In this document: positions 14,503 to 19,451 of the stretch, piece by piece
How positions within the stretch are numbered: the first letter of the stretch is position 1
Layout of the letters: the number at the start of each line of letters is the position of its first letter
Assembly: GCA_945897655.1 (NCBI GenBank)
Contig: CAMDHB010000022.1
Span: 1 to 19,451, forward strand
Origin: Pseudorhodobacter antarcticus
GTDB taxonomy: Bacteria; Pseudomonadota; Alphaproteobacteria; Rhodobacterales; Rhodobacteraceae
Length of the DNA: 19,451 nucleotides
Reading direction: 5' to 3'
Program-made: the position numbers and the translations under genes
Notes under the pieces: model-generated
Database searches by the model: none
The model's input: the letters and a program-made list of their open reading frames with translations, nothing else
What the model was told of the DNA's origin: nothing

Positions 14503-15576
14503 ATGGCCGAAGCGCGAAAACTGCTGGAGGAGATGAACGACCGCTCTCGGGAAGTATTCCGCAGGGTGGTTGAGGGCTATCTGACGTCGGGCGATCCGAT
14601 TGGGTCGCGGACGCTGACGCGGACCATGACGGAAAAGCTGTCGGCGGCGACGATTCGCAATGTGATGCAGGATCTGGAGTATCTGGGGTTGCTGGACAGC
14701 CCGCATGTGTCGGCGGGGCGTATCCCGACGCATAGGGGGTTGCGGCTGTTTGTGGATGGATTGCTGGAACTGGGCACGGTTGAAAGCGAGGACCGAAAGA
14801 AGATTGAGGCATCGCTGACCGATAGTGACAGTGATGTGGCGGCCATTCTGGATCAGGTGAGTGCGACGTTGTCGGGGATTACCCGGTCGGCCAGCGTGGT
14901 TCTGGCACCGAAGAACCAGGAATCGGCGGTAAAGCATATCGAGTTCGTCAGTCTGAGCCCGGAGCGGGCATTGGTTGTGCTGGTGTTTGCCGATGGGCAT
15001 GTGGAGAACCGGGTGTTCGTGCCACCCCCTGGGCAAACCCCGGCGTCGATGCGGGAGGCGGCGAATTTTCTGAGTTCCATCGCCGATGGGCGGCGGCTGT
15101 CGGAACTGTCACGCAGCATTGGCAAGGAAATCGCCGACCGGCGGCAGGAAATCAACACGCTAGCGCATGATCTGGTGGAAACCGGGCTGGCCTATTGGGT
15201 GAACACCGGCGACCGGAGTGAGCGGTTGATCGTGCGGGGGCAGTCGAACCTGCTGGATGACAGCACCGAGGTCGCCAATCTGGAGCGGATTCGCACGCTG
15301 TTTGACGACCTGGAACGCAAGCGGGACATCGCGGATTTTCTGGATCTGGCGGAATCGGGCGACGGTGTACGCATTTTTATTGGTTCGGAGAATAAGCTTT
15401 TCTCACTTTCGGGTTCCACTCTGGTGGTCTCTCCCTATATGAACGCTGATCGAAAGATCATCGGCGCCGTTGGCGTCATTGGCCCGACCCGGCTGAACTA
15501 TGGCCGGATTGTTCCGATCGTGGACTATACCGCACAACTGGTGGGGCGGATGGTTTCGGACAGGAACAAGGGCTAG
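14503..15576 (+). CDS. hrcA: Heat-inducible transcription repressor HrcA
   Basis: HrcA represses chaperone genes such as groESL by binding the CIRCE operator and is kept active by GroE. The product is 357 residues. The N-terminal winged-helix region contains VVEGYLTSGDPIGSRTL and AATIRNVMQDLEYLGLL, followed by PHVSAGRIPTHRGLRLFVD, all family hallmarks. The C-terminal region has GVRIFIGSENK and IGAVGVIGPTRLNYGRIVPI. The ATG at 14503 is chosen for GGAGAA 5 bases upstream; an upstream in-frame start at 14413 has no ribosome site. It precedes grpE by 24 bases as a probable operon. dnaK is not present next to it in this window. Confidence 0.96.
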   Translation: MAEARKLLEEMNDRSREVFRRVVEGYLTSGDPIGSRTLTRTMTEKLSAATIRNVMQDLEYLGLLDSPHVSAGRIPTHRGLRLFVDGLLELGTVESEDRKKIEASLTDSDSDVAAILDQVSATLSGITRSASVVLAPKNQESAVKHIEFVSLSPERALVVLVFADGHVENRVFVPPPGQTPASMREAANFLSSIADGRRLSELSRSIGKEIADRRQEINTLAHDLVETGLAYWVNTGDRSERLIVRGQSNLLDDSTEVANLERIRTLFDDLERKRDIADFLDLAESGDGVRIFIGSENKLFSLSGSTLVVSPYMNADRKIIGAVGVIGPTRLNYGRIVPIVDYTAQLVGRMVSDRNKG

Positions 15577-15600
15577 TGTGAGTAGAGACAAGGACAGAAC

Positions 15601-16131
15601 ATGACAAACGAGACCCCGGTACCCGAAGTTGACCTGGACGAAATCGGCGACTTTATCGAATCGGAAGAGATTGCCGCGCTGAAGGCGGAACGCGATGAGA
15701 TGAAGGACCGCTTCATGCGCGCCCTTGCCGACGCGGAGAACGCCCGCAAGCGCGGTGACCGCGATCGTCGTGAGGCAGAGCAGTATGGGTCTACAAGGTT
15801 GGCCCGTGATCTGCTGCCGGTGTATGACAATTTGCGCCGCGCGCTGGATTCGATGCCCGAGGAGATGAAGGCAACGGCCTCGGCCCTGACCGAGGGGGTT
15901 GAGTTGACGCTGCGCGAGTTGAGCAATGTGATGACCAAGCATGGGGTCAAGGCGATCTCGCCTGCGGTTGGGTCGGTGTTTGACCCCCAGTTGCATCAGG
16001 CGATGTTCGAGGCGCCGTTGCCAGGCACCAAGGCAGGGCAGATCATTCAGGTGATGACCGAAGGGTTCCTGTTGCATGACCGGCTGTTGCGGCCTGCGCA
16101 GGTGGGCGTGTCGTCGAACACCCAAGGTTAA
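15601..16131 (+). CDS. grpE: Nucleotide exchange factor GrpE
   Basis: GrpE is the cytoplasmic cochaperone that makes DnaK release ADP. The 176-residue product shows a charged, helical N-terminal dimer region (about residues 20-75) with RFMRALADAENARKR, the classic GrpE segment, then LLPVYDNLRRAL and the C-terminal beta domain with GVKAISPAVGSVFDPQLHQAMFE and GFLLHDRLLRPAQV. AAGGA lies 7 bases before the ATG. It follows hrcA, and its TAA stop (16129-16131) interlocks with the stop of the converging ybaK gene. Confidence 0.96.
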   Translation: MTNETPVPEVDLDEIGDFIESEEIAALKAERDEMKDRFMRALADAENARKRGDRDRREAEQYGSTRLARDLLPVYDNLRRALDSMPEEMKATASALTEGVELTLRELSNVMTKHGVKAISPAVGSVFDPQLHQAMFEAPLPGTKAGQIIQVMTEGFLLHDRLLRPAQVGVSSNTQG

Positions 16132-16601
16132 GCGATGAGGGCTGCCGCACTGGCCCCCAGCGCGGCAAGGACCTGCTGGGGGTCTATGCCCAGCAGCAGC
16201 CCGCGCTGACCGGCGTTGATCCAGACGCGGTCGGCGGTGGTGACGGAGGCTTCGATGGCCGTGGGAACGCTGCGCTTTTGGCCAAAGGGCGAGATGCCGC
16301 CGACGCGGTAGCCGGTGAGCTTTTCGGCCTGCGGCACGGCCATCATGGCGGCCTGTTTGCCGTGGAATGCCGCCGCCACACGTTTCATCGACAGGTGTTG
16401 ATCTGACGGGATGACGCAGCAGGCCGGTTTGCCGTCCACCTCCACCATCAGGGTTTTCAGGGTCAGGGCGGGGTCAAGGCCAAGCGCACGGGCCGCTGCA
16501 AGACCGACGGCATCGGCGTTGGGGTCATAGTCATAGGGGTGCAGGGTGACGGTGATGCCTTGCGCCGCCAAGAACCGCAGGCCTTGGGTCGCGCCGGACA
16601 T
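16128..16601 (-). CDS. ybaK: Cys-tRNA(Pro) deacylase, YbaK type
   Basis: YbaK clears cysteine wrongly attached to proline tRNA and can act on other mischarged tRNAs. The 157-residue product matches the family: a conserved lysine at about residue 49 in LTLKTLMVEVDG, VIPSDQHLSMKRVAAAF at 63-79, the glycine-rich GYRVGGISPFGQ at 97-108, and the C-terminal GQRGLLLGIDP. The ATG at 16601 overlaps the preceding TGA stop as TGATG, which implies coupling to the small secreted protein gene. An ATG-less extension to 16625 would lie inside that gene. The stop overlaps the grpE stop on the other strand. Confidence 0.93.
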   Translation of the reverse strand: MSGATQGLRFLAAQGITVTLHPYDYDPNADAVGLAAARALGLDPALTLKTLMVEVDGKPACCVIPSDQHLSMKRVAAAFHGKQAAMMAVPQAEKLTGYRVGGISPFGQKRSVPTAIEASVTTADRVWINAGQRGLLLGIDPQQVLAALGASAAALIA

Positions 16602-16990
16602 CAGGAGGTTGCCTCGGGTGTACAACTGCGCGAGCGCAAGATTGTGGCCAGACGGCGCACTTGGGCCGCATCGCCATTTGCGATCATGAAAGATCCTTCG
16701 GTGATGGCCGATTGCAGCAGGGGTTCGCTGACGACCTGATCACAGATCAAAATGCGCCCGATCTGACCGACATGGACCAGCGTCAGCGAGGCGAGCGCGA
16801 ATTGCAGTGAGGGGTCGAGTGTGACCAGAACGTAGGGGACGCCATAGTCATTGCGCACCTCGACGTTCAGGATTTCGGGCGGGGCGACTGTCATCCGGTC
16901 GGGGCCGAATTCGATGGCAAGGATGTCGGGGTCTTTGGCAAATGCAGGGGCAGCCAGCAAGACCAGCGCCCCTGCCAGATGCCGGATCAA
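16601..16990 (-). CDS. Small secreted protein with SecDF-P1-head-like domain
   Basis: The 129-residue product has a clear signal peptide (hydrophobic LAGALVLLAAPAFA, cleavage after about residue 18), so it is probably periplasmic. Residues about 50-118 resemble, from memory, the periplasmic P1 head of SecD/SecF: VLVTLDPSLQFALASLT, HVGQIGRILICDQVVSEP and ITEGSFMIANGD, then a helix VRRLATIL. It has no membrane segments, so it is not SecD itself. The start is a TTG at 16990 overlapping the alcohol dehydrogenase stop as TTGA, with GGTGG a few bases upstream; no later ATG would keep the signal peptide. It sits between a formaldehyde-detoxifying gene and ybaK. Its function is unknown. Confidence 0.75.
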   Translation of the reverse strand: MIRHLAGALVLLAAPAFAKDPDILAIEFGPDRMTVAPPEILNVEVRNDYGVPYVLVTLDPSLQFALASLTLVHVGQIGRILICDQVVSEPLLQSAITEGSFMIANGDAAQVRRLATILRSRSCTPEATS

Positions 16991-18117
16991 TAGACCACCA
17001 CAGCCCGGATCGACTTGCCGGCGTGCATCAGGTCGAAGCCTTCGTTGATGCGGTCCAGCGGCAGAACATGGGTGATCATCGGGTCAATCTCGATCTTGCC
17101 GTCCATGTACCAATCGACGATTTTGGGCACATCGGTGCGGCCACGGGCGCCGCCAAAGGCGGTGCCTTTCCAGACGCGGCCGGTGACCAGCTGGAAGGGG
17201 CGGGTTTCGATGACAGCCCCGGCGGGGGCAACGCCGATGATAATGGACTGGCCCCAGCCGCGGTGGGTGCATTCCAGGGCGTCGCGCATCACCTTGACGT
17301 TGCCGGTGCAGTCGAACGAGTAATCCGCGCCGCCGATCTTGTCGAAAGGGGTTTTGGTCAGGTCGACGATGGCCTGGACGACCGAGCCTTCCAGCTTTTT
17401 GGGGTTCACGAAATGGGTCATGCCGAAGCGGCGGCCCCACTCCTCTTTCTCATCATTCAGGTCGACGCCGATGATCATGTCAGCCCCGGCCATTTTCAGG
17501 CCTTGGATGACGTTCAGACCGATACCGCCAAGGCCAAAGACAACGGCCTTGGCCCCAGCCTCGACATTCGCGGTATTCAAGACGGCACCGATGCCGGTGG
17601 TGACGCCGCAGCCGATGTAGCAGATTTTATCGAAGGGCGCGTCGTCGCGGACCTTGGCCAGTGCAATCTCAGGGACAACCGTATGGTTGGCGAAGGTCGA
17701 GCAGCCCATGTAGTGATAGATCGGTGTGCCATCCAGCATCGAAAAGCGGGTGGTGCCGTCGGGCATCAGGCCCTGGCCTTGGGTGGCGCGAATGGCGGTG
17801 CAGAGGTTGGTCTTGCGCGACAGGCAGGACGGGCATTCGCGGCATTCGGGGGTGTAGAGGGGGATTACATGGTCGCCGGGTTTCAGGGTTTTCACGCCTG
17901 GACCTACGGCGATGACCACGCCGGCACCCTCGTGGCCCAGAATCGCGGGGAACAGGCCTTCGGGGTCGGCGCCGGACAGGGTGAATTCGTCGGTGTGGCA
18001 GATGCCGGTGGCCTTTATCTCAACCAGAACCTCGCCTTCCTTGGGGTCGGCCAGGTTCACTTCCATGATCTGCAACGGCTGGCCTGCGGCGATGGCAACG
18101 GCGGCACGGGTACGCAT
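16987..18117 (-). CDS. frmA: S-(hydroxymethyl)glutathione dehydrogenase (class III alcohol dehydrogenase)
   Basis: This enzyme oxidises the glutathione adduct of formaldehyde with NAD, giving S-formylglutathione. The 376-residue product carries catalytic zinc ligands Cys40 (GICHTDE), His62-Glu63 (GHEGAG) and Cys170 (YIGCGVTTG). The structural zinc cysteines are Cys92, Cys95, Cys98 and Cys106, and the NAD fold has GLGGIG at 195-200. Sequence features such as ATQGQGLMPDGTTRF are typical of class III enzymes. AGGAGA (18126-18131 on the plus strand) sits 8 bases from the ATG. In related species the gene is also called adhI or flhA. It heads a minus-strand operon with overlapping downstream genes; no S-formylglutathione hydrolase gene is adjacent. 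Confidence 0.95.
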   Translation of the reverse strand: MRTRAAVAIAAGQPLQIMEVNLADPKEGEVLVEIKATGICHTDEFTLSGADPEGLFPAILGHEGAGVVIAVGPGVKTLKPGDHVIPLYTPECRECPSCLSRKTNLCTAIRATQGQGLMPDGTTRFSMLDGTPIYHYMGCSTFANHTVVPEIALAKVRDDAPFDKICYIGCGVTTGIGAVLNTANVEAGAKAVVFGLGGIGLNVIQGLKMAGADMIIGVDLNDEKEEWGRRFGMTHFVNPKKLEGSVVQAIVDLTKTPFDKIGGADYSFDCTGNVKVMRDALECTHRGWGQSIIIGVAPAGAVIETRPFQLVTGRVWKGTAFGGARGRTDVPKIVDWYMDGKIEIDPMITHVLPLDRINEGFDLMHAGKSIRAVVVY

Positions 18118-18186
18118 GATTTATCTCTCCTGAGTTTGGCGGCAGGCTGCGACAGGTCAGGCCAAAAGGCAACGCCGTTTGCGCCA

Positions 18187-18198
18187 CTTTGGCCAAAG
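18187..18198. promoter_or_regulatory. 12-bp perfect palindrome in a divergent promoter region
   Basis: CTTTGGCCAAAG is a perfect palindrome 70 bases upstream of the formaldehyde dehydrogenase start and 68 bases upstream of the lipoprotein start. It could be an operator for either gene; no regulator is named by it. Confidence 0.3.
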
Positions 18199-18265
18199 AA
18201 TGGGCGGTGATGATGGACGCGGGGCGCAAAGGATGCCAGAATTGGCTTGGAAACAGGAGGCCCCA

Positions 18266-18550
18266 ATGCCGCATTTCACGCTGACCCCGATTGCGATGAT
18301 ATTGCTGTTGGCCGCTTGCCAGCCGGTGCCCGACCCCGGCCGTCCGGGGGGCAACAGTCTGGCGCGGTGTGGCGGTGACCCGGTGGGCGCGTTGATCGGG
18401 CAGCCGGTTTCGGCGATGCCCGCTACGGGCGGTTGGATGGCGCTGCGGGTGATTGAGCCGGGCATGGCCGTGACCGAGGACTATTCGCCCAGCCGGTTGA
18501 ATGTCGCGTTGGACCAGCAGGGGCGCATTGTGGGTGTGGCCTGCGGTTGA
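18266..18550 (+). CDS. Peptidase inhibitor I78 family lipoprotein
   Basis: The 94-residue product has a lipoprotein signal with lipobox LLAAC (Cys18), so it is probably anchored to a membrane facing the periplasm. The mature part matches the I78 pattern from memory: CGGDPVGALIGQPVSAM (35-51), then VIEPGMAVTEDYSPSRLNV (62-80) and DQQGRIVGVACG (83-94), with Cys35 and Cys93 placed to form a disulfide. Such proteins are thought to protect cells from serine proteases. AGGAGG at 18255-18260 gives a strong ribosome site for ATG 18266. The gene appears to be transcribed alone. Confidence 0.85.
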   Translation: MPHFTLTPIAMILLLAACQPVPDPGRPGGNSLARCGGDPVGALIGQPVSAMPATGGWMALRVIEPGMAVTEDYSPSRLNVALDQQGRIVGVACG

Positions 18551-18665
18551 GCCTTTTTCGGCCTAAACCCATTGTATAGACGGGGATTTCCCTCCCTCGG
18601 TTGATGGACGGATGGCGCATGGGCGGACAAGTACACTCGCATATTGATTTGCAAAAGGCAGCATC

Positions 18666-19451
18666 ATGATCCCGATGAGCGGTACCCCCAACAATGACAC
18701 CCTGACTGGCACCGCAGGTGATGACCTGATCATGGGGCAGGCTGGCAATGACCGGCTGAACGGTCTGGCCGGGGATGACACGCTGGACGGCGGGGCGGGC
18801 ACCAATCAGATTGACGCAGGCGAGGGCAATGACACGGTAGTGCTGGACGGCACAGCCTTCAGCACCAATGTCCATATTCCTGCGACCGGGATTGATGGCG
18901 GGGCGGGGACGGATACGATCCATTTTGCCGGGGTGGCCAGCGCTTATCACATCGTCCAGATCGCCGGTGGGTCGTTGCAGGTGACGGACCTGACCACGGG
19001 GGCGCGGACAATTGCGGTCAATGTCGAGCATCTGGTGTTCACGGACAGCGACCTGTGGCTGGACCCGCCACTCAACGTGGCCCCGGTCGTGACGGGCGAT
19101 GTGACCGGCGCGGTGGTTGAGGATGCGGGTCTGGTGGCCACGGGGCAGTTGACGGTGGCCGATGTGGATGCGGGGCAGTCGGGGATGGTTGCGGTTGCCG
19201 GGCTGGCCGGGACCTATGGCAGCCTGACGGTGGATGCGGCGGGGGTCTGGTCCTATGCGTTGGGTAACAATGCGCTGGCTGTGCAGAGCCTGACCGATGG
19301 TCAAGTGGTGACTGATGTTCTGGTGCTGCACACAGTGGATGGCACGGCGGTTGAAGTGACGGTGACCGGGGCGGCGGACAGTGACCTGATTCTTGGCACC
19401 GCAGCGGCAGACAATCTGGCGGGTACGGCGGGGGTGGATCACATCTTTGGC
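18666..19451 (+). CDS. RTX/VCBS-type calcium-binding protein (3' end outside window)
   Basis: The frame is open from ATG 18666 to the last base, giving the first 262 residues. Residues 8-56 hold RTX calcium nonapeptides of the GGxGxDxhx type (for example TAGDDLIMG, QAGNDRLNG, LAGDDTLDG), and another such block begins at about 238. Residues about 139-237 form one VCBS-like beta repeat (VTGDVTGAVVED onward, with GTYGSLTVDAAGVWSYAL). There is no Sec signal peptide, as expected for type I secretion through a C-terminal signal not visible here. AAAGGC lies 6 bases before the ATG. Enzyme or adhesin activity, if any, would be encoded beyond the window. Confidence 0.85.
   Translation, partial: MIPMSGTPNNDTLTGTAGDDLIMGQAGNDRLNGLAGDDTLDGGAGTNQIDAGEGNDTVVLDGTAFSTNVHIPATGIDGGAGTDTIHFAGVASAYHIVQIAGGSLQVTDLTTGARTIAVNVEHLVFTDSDLWLDPPLNVAPVVTGDVTGAVVEDAGLVATGQLTVADVDAGQSGMVAVAGLAGTYGSLTVDAAGVWSYALGNNALAVQSLTDGQVVTDVLVLHTVDGTAVEVTVTGAADSDLILGTAAADNLAGTAGVDHIFG

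Noticed and set aside
16942..18210. A 422-codon plus-strand frame across the formaldehyde dehydrogenase gene
   Set aside because: It is antisense to a protein with all zinc and NAD motifs intact; the long frame is a GC-codon artefact.
18708..18834. Short repeated DNA units that might suggest a CRISPR-like or tandem array
   Set aside because: The periodicity is 27 bases and in frame, coding for RTX nonapeptides; it is protein repeat structure.
18423..19442. A long minus-strand frame opposite the RTX/VCBS gene
   Set aside because: It is His/Arg/Pro-rich with no family features, while the plus strand shows clear RTX and VCBS repeats.

Overview
The window reads as chromosomal DNA of an alphaproteobacterium of the Rhodobacteraceae (Rhodobacter/Roseobacter) type. 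Reasons: most genes are GC-rich; rph and hrcA-grpE diverge from one another in an arrangement I recall from alphaproteobacteria; there is a class III alcohol dehydrogenase; and there are an I78-type inhibitor lipoprotein and an RTX/VCBS protein of marine roseobacter style. These assignments rest on motif reading and memory of protein families, not on a database search.

Left part (1-4331) is an accessory patchwork. It holds the 3' end of a ParB-like gene, a decayed DinD-like gene on the opposite strand, a Tat-exported beta-carbonic anhydrase, a second diverged copy of only the 3' end of the ParB-like gene, and a clearly lower-GC gene for a 533-residue protein of unknown family. An imperfect 26-bp direct repeat lies exactly at the 5' edge of the second ParB piece and again just after the low-GC gene, so 1951-4139 could be a small inserted cassette. 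The 533-residue protein is the best candidate for something undescribed.

Middle part (4332-10512): mutS (minus strand) is divergent from a three-gene plus-strand group. That group is a family 61 glycosyltransferase, a fold-IV PLP aminotransferase that lacks the usual cofactor-binding glutamate, and a small sulfotransferase-like P-loop protein joined to it by an ATGA overlap. I recall the last two occurring as one fused protein in plants.

Right part (10597-19451): the minus-strand housekeeping group rph-rdgB-hemW-argG has overlapping gene ends (RNA processing, nucleotide-pool cleaning, heme chaperone, arginine synthesis). It diverges from hrcA-grpE (heat-shock control), which ends tail-to-tail with ybaK. 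ybaK belongs to a second minus-strand operon: glutathione-dependent formaldehyde dehydrogenase, a small secreted SecDF-head-like protein, then ybaK (Cys-tRNA(Pro) deacylase). Last come a small I78-type inhibitor lipoprotein and the start of an RTX/VCBS calcium-binding protein that runs off the end. No rRNA, tRNA, CRISPR array or intact transposase was seen. No stretch over 300 bases lacks a gene or gene remnant.
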